Assembly: GCA_949957035.1 (NCBI GenBank)
Contig: CATLIP010000080.1
Location: forward strand, 1-10,058
DNA: 10,058 nucleotides
Direction: 5' to 3'
From: an uncultured Lachnospiraceae bacterium
GTDB taxonomy: Bacteria > Bacillota_A > Clostridia > Lachnospirales > Lachnospiraceae
Below the pieces are notes generated by a model. That model was not told the origin of the DNA. It saw only the letters and a program-made list of their open reading frames with translations, and did no database searches. Each line of letters begins with the position of its first letter. Position 1 is the stretch's first letter. Below are positions 1 to 6,681 of the stretch, piece by piece. Made by a program: the position numbers and the translations under genes.

Positions 1-9
1 TGTTTTCAT
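1..9 (-). CDS. 5' end of an unidentified gene running off the left edge
   Basis: An ATG at 9-7 on the minus strand reads Met-Lys-Thr before the window ends. A GAGG ribosome binding site lies at 20-17 with a 7-base spacer, and a promoter-like pair lies further upstream at 64-92. Only three codons are visible, so nothing can be said about the product. The call rests on the combination of start codon, Shine-Dalgarno and promoter in the right order, next to a gene that ends just before. Confidence 0.4.
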
Positions 10-63
10 GAAAATTCCTCAATTTTCCAAATTAAAAAACCGCTCATTTTACCCTATACAGGT

Positions 64-92
64 ATCTTACCATAGATTCCCCGGTAAATCAA
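64..92 (-). promoter_or_regulatory. Candidate sigma-A promoter for the gene at the left edge
   Basis: Reading the minus strand, a -35 box TTGATT (92-87) is followed after exactly 17 bases by a -10 box TAAGAT (69-64), which also has TG one base upstream (extended -10). Transcription would start near 57, leaving a leader of about 48 bases before the ATG at 9. The -35 box overlaps the second, downstream stop codon of the aminotransferase reading frame. Prediction from sequence only. Confidence 0.5.
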
Positions 93-124
93 ATCCTCTG
101 AAGCCCTTCTAAGCACAAATCAAT
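89..124 (-). other. Apparent orphaned C-terminal tail of the upstream aminotransferase, after an amber codon
   Basis: Directly after the TAG stop of the aminotransferase gene (127-125) the same frame continues as IDLCLEGLQRI and then reaches TGA at 91-89. Family members commonly end, from memory, with a pattern like FG-x-x-N-x-x-E-E-I-D followed by a short helix with the look of LxxLxxI. The visible residues before TAG (FGIENLIE) and after it (IDLCLEGLQRI) fit that pattern with TAG standing where Glu is usual. I infer a nonsense mutation, or a base error, that removed the last 12 codons. Confidence 0.6.
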
Positions 125-1240
125 CTATTCTATAAGATTCTCAATCCCAAATGCAAACCGCACGGTCCCCTGGGGATATGTGTTAAGGGTCCGGTGGGCA
201 GTCGGCGCACAATGCAGCCCAACCCGCGTCATAATTCCATACTGCTGTTCCAGTTCAAATGCAGCCACTGCATTATCTTTTTTAAGGAAATCCAAAGAAA
301 CTACCGCCACTCTGCCCTCAATCCCATTCCTGCCTGCTACCCGAATATCAGGAAACTCCTTAACTCTCTCCAAAAAATATTCGGTCAGTTCCATCTTCCG
401 GTTATGTATCGTTTCTATCCCGGTCTCTTCTATATAAGAGAGCGCCGAATTAAGCCCAATTATACCGGGAAGATTCAGCGTACCGCTCTCGTATTTATCT
501 GGAAGGGACTCCGGCATATAAAGAGAATCCGACTGGCTCCCTGTCCCGCCTGCAATGTAGGGTTCCATACATGCATCCAGTTCCTCTGATATGAGAAAGC
601 CTCCGATTCCCTGGGGGCCCAGCAGTCCTTTATGTCCGGTAAATGCCAAAAAGTCTATTTTACAGTCTTCCATATCCACAGGGATTGTTCCGGCGCTCTG
701 TGCCGTATCCACGGCAAAAAACAGATGCCGCCTTTGGCAGATATCTCCAATCTCCCGAATGGGAAGAATGGTTCCGCAGACATTGGATGCATGAAGCATA
801 ATAACCGCCTTCGTGCTGCTCCTTACCGCTTCCTCCACAGACTCCGGATGTACGGTTCCGTCTTCTTCTGTCCTCACAATATCGTACGCCACGCCTCGGG
901 ATTCCATCTGCTTAAGAGGCCGCATAACAGCATTGTGTTCTAACCCCGACACCAGCACATGGTCTCCCGGCTTGAGGAAACCCTTGATGAAGTAATTCAA
1001 AGAGTACGTAATTCCCGGAGTAAAAATTACGTTCCTTGAATCCCTGGCATGAAACAGCCGCGCCAGCCGATCCCGGGTATCCAGCACAATCTCCTCAACC
1101 TCATAAGCGCCTTCATAATTCCCCCTATTAATGTTAAAAGCGCCTTTTTTCAGCAGCTCTGACATTGCCTCTGCTACCTTAGGAGCCTTCGGCCAAGAAG
1201 TACTTCCGTTATCAAAATATATCTGTCTCTTTCCTTCCAT
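125..1240 (-). CDS. Class V aminotransferase, cysteine desulfurase-like, possibly C-terminally truncated
   Basis: PLP enzyme of the NifS/SufS fold, in the subfamily often annotated 'cysteine desulfurase family protein' (EF2568 type). The substrate is not certain; sulfur removal from cysteine or a selenocysteine lyase-like reaction is possible. Counting from the ATG at 1240 (371 residues), visible features are YFDNGST near the N-terminus, the PLP-stacking His102 in LEHNA, Asp178 in VDTAQ, the Schiff-base Lys204 in TGHKG, and Cys344 in GLHCAP at the position of the catalytic cysteine. A TTG at 1258 could extend it by six residues. I prefer the ATG because GAAGG lies 7 bases upstream of it, inside and just after the end of truA. 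Expression is therefore probably coupled to truA. The frame ends with TAG, beyond which a conserved-looking tail continues to 89. The loss may be harmless, since all catalytic residues are kept. Confidence 0.88.
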   Translation of the reverse strand: MEGKRQIYFDNGSTSWPKAPKVAEAMSELLKKGAFNINRGNYEGAYEVEEIVLDTRDRLARLFHARDSRNVIFTPGITYSLNYFIKGFLKPGDHVLVSGLEHNAVMRPLKQMESRGVAYDIVRTEEDGTVHPESVEEAVRSSTKAVIMLHASNVCGTILPIREIGDICQRRHLFFAVDTAQSAGTIPVDMEDCKIDFLAFTGHKGLLGPQGIGGFLISEELDACMEPYIAGGTGSQSDSLYMPESLPDKYESGTLNLPGIIGLNSALSYIEETGIETIHNRKMELTEYFLERVKEFPDIRVAGRNGIEGRVAVVSLDFLKKDNAVAAFELEQQYGIMTRVGLHCAPTAHRTLNTYPQGTVRFAFGIENLIE

Positions 1241-1254
1241 CTCATTACCTTCTT

Positions 1255-2007
1255 TCAAATCCCAGTATATCCATATCTAATCTCTACCAGAACCAACCCC
1301 TCCGCCGGCGCCGTCACTCCTGCCTCTGTTCGTTCCTTTGCATCCAGTATCTCTTTTACTTTGTTCGGCGTATAGAAACCTCTTCCCACACGAATCAAAG
1401 TTCCTACGATAATTCGCACCATATTGTACAGAAATCCATTCCCTGTGACCCGTATTGTAATATCCGCCCCCTTTTTCTCAATCTCTATACTGTCTATTCT
1501 GCGAACCGTATCCTCTACATTGGTCCTGACATTACAAAAACTGACAAAATCATGCTCTCCCACCAGATAACCTGCGCCCTGCTTCATTTTTTCCACATCC
1601 ATGGGGAAAGAGACAAACGCGCTGTACCTGCGTTTCAAAGGATTGGGAACCGGTGCGTTATAGATATGGTATTCGTAGGTCTTTGTCACCTGACTCTGAT
1701 ATCGGGGATGCCAGTCAAGAGGCACCTCATCCGACCGAAGTACCACAATATCCTCCGGCAGCTTCTGGTTCAATGCATATGACACACGCTCTGGCGGAAT
1801 GGAGCCCTCTGTATCGAATACCGCCACATTGCCCAAGGCGTGGACTCCTGAGTCTGTGCGGCTTGCTCCAATCACATGAATGTCCTCACCCGTCAATTTA
1901 CGCAGTCTGTTATTCAAAACCTCTTCCACGGTGACACCATTAGGCTGAATCTGCCAACCGCAGTAAGCTGTTCCATCATATGCAACAAATATCCTGACTC
2001 GTCTCAT
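1255..2007 (-). CDS. truA: tRNA pseudouridine synthase A
   Basis: Isomerises uridines 38-40 in the anticodon stem-loop of many tRNAs to pseudouridine in the cytoplasm. The protein has 250 residues, normal for TruA. The N-terminus reads VAYDGTAYCGWQ, the first RNA-binding strand. The catalytic aspartate is Asp52 in GASRTDSGVHA, and the C-terminal half carries NGFLYNMVR at 190-198, typical of the family. The ATG at 2007 is preceded by closely spaced GAGG. It follows ecfT by 26 bases, the common ecfT-truA arrangement of Bacillota, and ends beside the start of the aminotransferase, so the block is probably one transcript. The usual next genes rplM and rpsI are absent. Confidence 0.97.
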   Translation of the reverse strand: MRRVRIFVAYDGTAYCGWQIQPNGVTVEEVLNNRLRKLTGEDIHVIGASRTDSGVHALGNVAVFDTEGSIPPERVSYALNQKLPEDIVVLRSDEVPLDWHPRYQSQVTKTYEYHIYNAPVPNPLKRRYSAFVSFPMDVEKMKQGAGYLVGEHDFVSFCNVRTNVEDTVRRIDSIEIEKKGADITIRVTGNGFLYNMVRIIVGTLIRVGRGFYTPNKVKEILDAKERTEAGVTAPAEGLVLVEIRYGYTGI

Positions 2008-2033
2008 AGTCCTCTAACCTCTGCCTTCAAACT

Positions 2034-2858
2034 CTAAAATATCCATACATGCAATGGAATAAATCTGCCGATTACCACCACCGTAATCACATACAGAAGC
2101 ATCACCAGATACGCCGTATAATCCCTTCTCCTGTAGTGCAAAGGCTTCATCTTCGTCCTTCCTTCTCCGCCCCGGTAACATCTTGCTTCCATAGCCATGG
2201 CCAAATCATTCGCGCGCCGGAACGCAGATACAAATAACGGAACCAGAATCGGAATCATGCTCTTTGCCCTCTGAATCATATTTCCGCTCTCAAGGTCCGC
2301 GCCTCTGGCAATCTGCGCCTTCATAATCTTGTCTGTTTCTTCCAGCAGAATAGGAATGAACCGAAGCGCAATAGACATCATCATAGCCACCTCATGCACC
2401 GGAACATGAACCTTGTTCAGCGGATGAAGCAGCGCCTCAATCCCGTCGGTCAGTTCATTTGGCGTTGTGGTAAACGTCATAAGGGACGAACCGATAATCA
2501 GATAAATCAGCCTGACTGCCATATATACCGCCGTCGTAAGCCCGCCCTCTGTAATCGTAAAAATCCACGCATGGAACAGCACTTCCCCGCTTCTCGTAAG
2601 AAACAGGTTGAACAGAACCGTAATCATAAGCAGCATGACGACAGGCTTTAACCCTCTCACGATAAATGAAAACGGCACCCGCGACACCCGAATCACAGCC
2701 CCAAGAAATATCGTGGCAATCAGATACCCGGATATGCTTTTAAACAAAAACAGCGAAATTAGATACAGCAATGTAGATGTAAGCTTCACCCGCGGGTCAA
2801 GTCTGTGTATCACACTTTTTGCCGGATAATATTGTCCTATCGTAATGTCTCGTATCAT
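2034..2858 (-). CDS. ecfT: Energy-coupling factor transporter transmembrane protein EcfT
   Basis: Membrane scaffold of ECF-type importers, joining the two ATPases to interchangeable substrate-binding S-components. The 274 residues include hydrophobic segments around 26-58, 70-87, 105-130, 155-172 and 247-270, and the cytoplasmic coupling helices that carry the Ala-Arg-Gly signatures. The first is ARG at 184-186. The second reads ARC at 225-227, followed by YRGGEGRT, so the usual Gly is replaced by Cys while the Arg that contacts the ATPase is kept. GGAG lies 8 bases before the ATG. A 79-base gap separates it from ecfA2, longer than the other joints of the module. No S-component gene is in the window, consistent with a module shared by several vitamin transporters. 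Confidence 0.95.
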   Translation of the reverse strand: MIRDITIGQYYPAKSVIHRLDPRVKLTSTLLYLISLFLFKSISGYLIATIFLGAVIRVSRVPFSFIVRGLKPVVMLLMITVLFNLFLTRSGEVLFHAWIFTITEGGLTTAVYMAVRLIYLIIGSSLMTFTTTPNELTDGIEALLHPLNKVHVPVHEVAMMMSIALRFIPILLEETDKIMKAQIARGADLESGNMIQRAKSMIPILVPLFVSAFRRANDLAMAMEARCYRGGEGRTKMKPLHYRRRDYTAYLVMLLYVITVVVIGRFIPLHVWIF

Positions 2859-2917
2859 TCTTCATTCTCCATCCTGTAACTAATTTATAACACACCTTGC
2901 AGACATTCAGATCCTTG

Positions 2918-2930
2918 TAGGGCTTCCCTA
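2918..2930 (-). repeat. Small hairpin in the ecfA2-ecfT gap
   Basis: TAGGG and CCCTA form a perfect 5-bp stem with a 3-base loop between the stop of ecfA2 (2938) and the start of ecfT (2858). No run of T follows, so it does not look like an intrinsic terminator. It could mark an RNA processing or attenuation point, or be chance. Confidence 0.3.
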
Positions 2931-2937
2931 AAATCCC

Positions 2938-3783
2938 TTATGATAATGCCCGCATAATCTCCTCTGCCGCCTCGGGGACCGTCGTAACATCCGTCCTGAC
3001 CGGGATTCCTCTCTTGGCCAAATCATGCATGATATACGTCACCTGCGGTGCTGCAAGCCCTACCTTCTCCAACTCCTGATAATGCTCAAACACCTTCTTA
3101 GGCTCGTCATGATACATCACCCTCCCTTTGTTCATCACAATCAGACGGTCTGCATATCTGGCGATATCCTCCATGCTGTGGGATACAAGAATCACAGTCA
3201 TGTCACTCTCCTTGTGGAGAAATGCAATCTGCTCTAGAATATCGTCCCGTCCCTTAGGGTCCAGCCCTGCCGTAGGCTCATCCAACACCAGAACCTTCGG
3301 GCGCATTGCCAGAACGCCCGCAATAGCCACCCGCCGTTTCTGTCCGCCGGAAAGCTCGAAGGGAGAGGCGTCATAATATTTTTCTTTCAATCCTACCAGC
3401 CGCAGGGCCTCCAATGCCCGCTCCTTACATTCTTCCGGAGACAATCCCTGATTCTTAGGCCCAAAGCATACATCCGTCAGCACGTCTATCTCGAAAAGCT
3501 GATGCTCCGGATACTGGAATACCAGCCCTACCTCATTGCGCAGTTCCTTCATGGAGTAACCCTCCCGATAAATGTTCTCTCCATTATAATACAGTTCCCC
3601 GCTGGTTGCCCGAATCAGCCCGTTCAAATGCTGGATTAGCGTAGACTTTCCGGAACCTGTATGCCCGATAATTCCCACAAACTCTCCATGGGGTATCTCA
3701 AGGCAGATATCGCACAGCGCCTTCTTCTCATATGCAGTTCCCTGGCTGTACACATAATTCAGATGTTCTAATTTAATTGACAT
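2938..3783 (-). CDS. ecfA2: Energy-coupling factor transporter ATPase EcfA2
   Basis: One of the two ABC ATPases that power ECF importers, acting as a heterodimer with EcfA1 on the cytoplasmic side of EcfT. All nucleotide-binding motifs are present in 281 residues: Walker [10 protein letters not shown] 40-48, Q-loop Gln90 in VFQYPEHQ, signature LSGGQ 144-148, Walker B VLVLDEP 164-170, and the switch His202 in SHSMED. The YPEHQLFE stretch after the Q-loop is typical of EcfA2. The gene starts inside the end of ecfA1 (16-base overlap), with GGAAG just upstream of the ATG, suggesting translational coupling and equal amounts of the two subunits. Confidence 0.95.
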   Translation of the reverse strand: MSIKLEHLNYVYSQGTAYEKKALCDICLEIPHGEFVGIIGHTGSGKSTLIQHLNGLIRATSGELYYNGENIYREGYSMKELRNEVGLVFQYPEHQLFEIDVLTDVCFGPKNQGLSPEECKERALEALRLVGLKEKYYDASPFELSGGQKRRVAIAGVLAMRPKVLVLDEPTAGLDPKGRDDILEQIAFLHKESDMTVILVSHSMEDIARYADRLIVMNKGRVMYHDEPKKVFEHYQELEKVGLAAPQVTYIMHDLAKRGIPVRTDVTTVPEAAEEIMRALS

Positions 3784-4619
3784 AACGCTTCCACCAACTC
3801 TTCTTTCCTCAGTATGCCGTCTCTGATTTTTAGTCCCCTCTTCTGAAGCTCATCCGCTAAAAGCGTTACCTGAGGGACATCCAGACGATAGGACTTAAGC
3901 TCATCCACATGGGAAAATATCTCCCTCGGCGCACCCTCCATCACCACATGGCCATGATCCATTACATAGACCTTGTCCGCATCTACCACTTCTTCCATAT
4001 AGTGAGTAATCAGGATGACCGTTACCTGCTTCTGCTTTCGCAGCTTCTGCACCGTCTTTAATACTTCTCTGCGCCCCACAGGGTCAAGCATTGCCGTAGG
4101 CTCGTCCAACACAATACATTTTGGCTCCATCGCCACCACGCCCGCAATTGCCACACGCTGTTTCTGTCCTCCGGATAATTTGTTTGGGGAATGATGGCGG
4201 TACTCAATCATCCCTACTGCTTTCAAGCTTTCTTCCACACGCTTCCAGATTTCGTCTGTAGGGACGCCAAGGTTCTCCGGTCCGAACCCTACGTCTTCCT
4301 CTACCACCGTCCCGATAATCTGGTTGTCGGGATTCTGGAACACCATCCCGGCCGACTGGCGCACATTCCACAGCTCTGCCGGATCGCCGGTATTGCGGCC
4401 GTCTACCCACATGGTCCCCTCTGTCGGGACGAGAATTGCGTTAATATGCTTGGCAAGGGTTGACTTCCCGGAACCGTTATGACCAAGGATTGCGATGAAC
4501 TGTCCCTCTTTCACATCAATATCCACCTCGTCGATTGCCCGGGAAACGCCGATTAAGTTGCCCTCCTCGTCTCGTTTCTCATATTCAAATACCAGCTTAT
4601 CCGTACGAACCATGTCCAT
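3768..4619 (-). CDS. ecfA1: Energy-coupling factor transporter ATPase EcfA1
   Basis: Partner ATPase of EcfA2 in the ECF importer module. Numbering from the ATG at 4619 (283 residues), it has Walker [10 protein letters not shown] 46-54, Q-loop Gln95 in VFQNPDNQ, signature LSGGQ 148-152, Walker B CIVLDEP 168-174, and switch His206 in ITHYMEE. The NPDNQ and THYMEE versions distinguish EcfA1 from EcfA2. An ATG at 4634 would add five residues (MKGRC), but AAAGG at 4631-4627 sits 7 bases before the ATG at 4619 and the family normally begins with a few residues before IRTDxLVFEY, so I choose the shorter form. It opens the ecfA1-ecfA2-ecfT-truA block. Upstream is a small DUF3006-like gene rather than rplQ. 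Confidence 0.95.
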   Translation of the reverse strand: MDMVRTDKLVFEYEKRDEEGNLIGVSRAIDEVDIDVKEGQFIAILGHNGSGKSTLAKHINAILVPTEGTMWVDGRNTGDPAELWNVRQSAGMVFQNPDNQIIGTVVEEDVGFGPENLGVPTDEIWKRVEESLKAVGMIEYRHHSPNKLSGGQKQRVAIAGVVAMEPKCIVLDEPTAMLDPVGRREVLKTVQKLRKQKQVTVILITHYMEEVVDADKVYVMDHGHVVMEGAPREIFSHVDELKSYRLDVPQVTLLADELQKRGLKIRDGILRKEELVEALCQLN

Positions 4620-4652
4620 GCATCTGCCTTTCATCTATATTTCGCTTTACTT

Positions 4653-4682
4653 ATTGTACGTTATCGGTTTTTGTAGCCTACA
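4653..4682 (-). promoter_or_regulatory. Possible control site before ecfA1
   Basis: The 78-base gap before ecfA1 contains a perfect 11-base palindrome, TGTAGCCTACA (4672-4682), and on the minus strand a -10-like TACAAT at 4658-4653. No good -35 box is present; the expected position falls inside the palindrome. This could be an activator or repressor site for an internal promoter, but it is weak evidence. Confidence 0.25.
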
Positions 4683-4697
4683 TTTTTACAGACAAAA

Positions 4698-4877
4698 TTA
4701 TTCTATCATAGAATACTGTAGATATTCATAATTCAGTCTCGTTCCCTCCATAATCTCCGGCGGAAGAAGGGCCCGCGCTACCATCTTTGGCTCCGCATTT
4801 TGCTCTGTATCCTCTTCACGCCTGAGCATAGCATAATCTCCGTCTATTCTCTCTACTATATACGTACATGTCAGCAT
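4698..4877 (-). CDS. Small DUF3006-like protein of unknown function
   Basis: A 59-residue reading frame starts at the ATG at 4877 and ends with TAA at 4700-4698. A strong ribosome binding site GGGAGG (4889-4884) lies 6 bases before the ATG. The protein begins MLTCTYIVERIDGDYAML and continues through an acidic stretch (REEDTEQ) to ARALLPPEIMEGTRLNYE and a short tail. The order 'V-E-R-I-x-G-D-Y-A-x-L ... L-P-x-x-x-x-E-G' resembles DUF3006-type small beta-rich proteins. That assignment is from memory and tentative. There is no signal peptide or membrane segment, so it is probably cytoplasmic. It fills what would otherwise be a 300-base gap between the EamA permease (58 bases upstream) and ecfA1 (78 bases downstream) and is likely co-transcribed with them. 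Confidence 0.75.
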   Translation of the reverse strand: MLTCTYIVERIDGDYAMLRREEDTEQNAEPKMVARALLPPEIMEGTRLNYEYLQYSMIE

Positions 4878-4935
4878 ACTTTTCCTCCCTCATTCACTGC
4901 TTAAGAAATCCTTACGCCCCCTGTCGGCCAGTTAA

Positions 4936-5859
4936 TTACGCGGTCTCCATTTCATTTCCTTTTCGATTAATAATAATAATTCCAACGCTTACACAGATGA
5001 GCGCAGCCAGATTCTTTACGGATAATACCTGCTCTCCCAGAAAAATTGCCGACAATGCAACACCAAATACAGGGATACTGAACCCAAAGATTGCTACTTT
5101 TCCTACGGAATTATATTTCAGCAGTTCCGCCCATAGGCTGAACGCCACCGTCGATAACAAGGACATGTAGAGCAATAATAAGGATGATTTAGCGTTGAAG
5201 CCCTGGACCGTTCCGCCGGATAAAACTCCTGTCAGAATTAACACAGCGCCGCCAAACAATAGCTGATACGCTGTGATTGTAACAGGCTTCTCCTTATCTG
5301 AAATCATTTTAAGCGTCACGCTGCTGAGACCATAGGAAAATGCACAAATCAGCACCATTCCCTCTCCCAAAAATGAAAATCCACTGCCCCAGGCTCCCGG
5401 CTCCAGATTGATAATAATGATTCCCGCGAAGCCCACCAGACAGCCGGCAATCTTCTTCCAGGTCAACTTCTCTGACTTCATCAGAAAATGTGCCGTTATA
5501 ATCGAGAAAAATGCATTGGATGCATTAATCACAGAACCTTTTGCCCCGGTCGTGTGAGCAAGTCCGATATAAAAGCATACATATTGAATCGTCGTCTGTA
5601 AAATCCCTTGTCCGAACACATAGGGCAGAGAAGACTTTTTCATGGTGATAACACGTCTTTCTAACACACATCCCAACAGAAATGTGAATACACCTGCCAT
5701 GAAAAAACGATACCCGGCGAATAAAATCTGACTGCCTGCATTTTCGATATGAAACAGTTCATAACCAATCTTTACACAGGGAAAGGCGCTGCCCCATAAG
5801 GCGCAGCACAGTAATGCCAGAATCGTCCTGACGGCCGTATTCTGATAAAAACGTTCCAT
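4936..5859 (-). CDS. DMT superfamily permease with two EamA domains
   Basis: Ten-helix inner membrane transporter of the drug/metabolite family. The 307 residues split into two EamA repeats, about 12-151 and 164-297, each built from five hydrophobic segments. The typical ALWGSAFPCVK opening of the first repeat and LGEQVL near the end of the second are visible. Members export amino acids, sugars or metabolites; the substrate cannot be read from the sequence. Its ATG overlaps the last base of the isomerase stop (TAATG), and GGAG lies 8 bases upstream inside the isomerase gene, so translation is almost surely coupled. The C-terminus is short, hydrophilic and cytoplasmic. Confidence 0.92.
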   Translation of the reverse strand: MERFYQNTAVRTILALLCCALWGSAFPCVKIGYELFHIENAGSQILFAGYRFFMAGVFTFLLGCVLERRVITMKKSSLPYVFGQGILQTTIQYVCFYIGLAHTTGAKGSVINASNAFFSIITAHFLMKSEKLTWKKIAGCLVGFAGIIIINLEPGAWGSGFSFLGEGMVLICAFSYGLSSVTLKMISDKEKPVTITAYQLLFGGAVLILTGVLSGGTVQGFNAKSSLLLLYMSLLSTVAFSLWAELLKYNSVGKVAIFGFSIPVFGVALSAIFLGEQVLSVKNLAALICVSVGIIIINRKGNEMETA

Positions 5860-6377
5860 TATTCTTTCTCCGGTTCCGGATATTCTTCCCCCTGGGTATC
5901 AACCGTAACCTTCTTCATCTTCTGCTCTTCAAAGGGCCTGTCATTGTAGTCTGTATCAGTATCAGCAATCTTGTTCACAATGTCCATGCCCTCTGTGACC
6001 TTTCCGAAGGCTGCATAAGAGCCGTCCAGATGCGGTGAATTTTTGTGCATGATAAAAAACTGTGAACCCGCGGAATCCGGATGCATTGCCCTTGCCATAG
6101 ACAGTACCCCTTCTGTGTGCTTCAGGTCATTATCAAAACCGTTCTGGCTAAATTCCCCCTTGATATTATATCCCGGGCCTCCCATTCCGGTTCCGTCAGG
6201 GCATCCCCCCTGAATCATGAACCCACTGATTACACGATGGAAAATCAATCCGTCATAGTATCCCTTCTTCACCAGGGAAATAAAATTGTTTACTGTGTTG
6301 GGCGCCACCTCTGGGTACAGCTCTGCCTTCATAATATCCCCATTTTCCATTTCAAATGTCACAATTGGATTTGCCAT
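5859..6377 (-). CDS. Cyclophilin-type peptidyl-prolyl cis-trans isomerase
   Basis: Catalyses cis-trans isomerisation of proline peptide bonds to help protein folding. The 172 residues hold one complete cyclophilin domain. The catalytic Arg48 lies in FHRVISGFMIQGG, with Phe53, Met54 and Gln56 of the same segment, followed by SAGSQFFI at 102-109 and HLDG at 116-119, which line the active site. There is no signal peptide or lipobox, so the enzyme is cytoplasmic. The C-terminus is acidic and rich in Glu and Pro. GAGG lies 9 bases before the ATG, and a promoter candidate lies at 6421-6449. The stop overlaps the start of the EamA permease gene. Confidence 0.95.
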   Translation of the reverse strand: MANPIVTFEMENGDIMKAELYPEVAPNTVNNFISLVKKGYYDGLIFHRVISGFMIQGGCPDGTGMGGPGYNIKGEFSQNGFDNDLKHTEGVLSMARAMHPDSAGSQFFIMHKNSPHLDGSYAAFGKVTEGMDIVNKIADTDTDYNDRPFEEQKMKKVTVDTQGEEYPEPEKE

Positions 6378-6420
6378 TCTTCATTTCCTCTCTTCCTGAT
6401 TATTAAGTGTACATTTATTT

Positions 6421-6449
6421 ATTGTAGCGGAAAATGTTCCATTCGTAAA
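6421..6449 (-). promoter_or_regulatory. Candidate promoter for the isomerase-permease unit
   Basis: On the minus strand a -35 like TTTACG (6449-6444) and a -10 TACAAT (6426-6421) are 17 bases apart, about 45 bases before the isomerase ATG. The spacer contains an imperfect palindrome, GGAAAATGTTCC (6429-6440). Sequence-based prediction only. Confidence 0.5.
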
Positions 6450-6456
6450 GTATCTT

Positions 6457-6594
6457 TTCTATCTGCCGTTTCCTTCATTATTATTTATCCTTTCTAAAGT
6501 TTCTAAAATCATTCTATATGTATTTTTCAGAATGTGCAATATAAAACAAATTCTATTTTTCTATATATTCTATAATTTATTTGTTTTTTCTATA
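6457..6594 (+). repeat. Cluster of TTCTA repeats in the divergent intergenic region
   Basis: The pentamer TTCTA occurs eight times on the plus strand, starting at 6457, 6492, 6501, 6512, 6551, 6559, 6568 and 6588; in six of these it is extended to TTCTAT. Several neighbours are 8-11 or 20 bases apart, near one or two helix turns. An inverted copy, TAGAA, ends at 6650. The DNA is very rich in A and T, so some copies are expected by chance, but this density is notable. The region lies upstream of the MalY-type gene and may hold UP-element or regulator sites. Confidence 0.45.
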
Positions 6595-6651
6595 GCTAAA
6601 CTTTGACTATCCCGGTTGACTTTATTTCATTTTTCATAAATACTATAGAAA
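6587..6651. repeat. 9-base inverted repeat bracketing the aminotransferase promoter
   Basis: TTTCTATAG (6587-6595) and CTATAGAAA (6643-6651) are exact reverse complements separated by 47 bases. The -35 candidates lie between them, and the right arm overlaps the proposed -10 box, a position suited to a repressor or a looping regulator. No regulator is identified. Confidence 0.4.
6616..6646 (+). promoter_or_regulatory. Candidate promoter of the MalY-type aminotransferase
   Basis: A -35 box TTGACT (6616-6621) precedes a -10-like TACTAT (6641-6646) with a long 19-base spacer. A second TTGACT lies at 6603-6608. The non-ideal spacing suggests a weak or activator-dependent promoter. The leader to the ATG at 6682 would be about 30 bases and includes AGGAGG at 6667-6672. 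Confidence 0.4.
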
Positions 6652-6681
6652 GCGAAATATTTTCTTAGGAGGAATGTACAT

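Noticed and set aside
124..127. TAG as a pyrrolysine or other recoded codon
   Set aside because: No recoding element or pyrrolysine genes are visible in the window; a plain nonsense change is simpler.
1241..1258. TTG at 1258 as start of the aminotransferase
   Set aside because: The ATG at 1240 has a well-placed GAAGG 7 bases upstream, and the extra six residues do not look like part of the fold.
4698..4713. Possible terminator after the small DUF3006-like gene (TTCTA/TAGAA stem followed by a few T)
   Set aside because: The stem is only 5 bp of A-T rich pairs and lies mostly inside the coding sequence; too weak to call.
6081..6497. 138-residue plus-strand ORF opposite the isomerase gene
   Set aside because: It is antisense to a well-conserved cyclophilin, lacks a ribosome binding site, and has no recognisable protein character.
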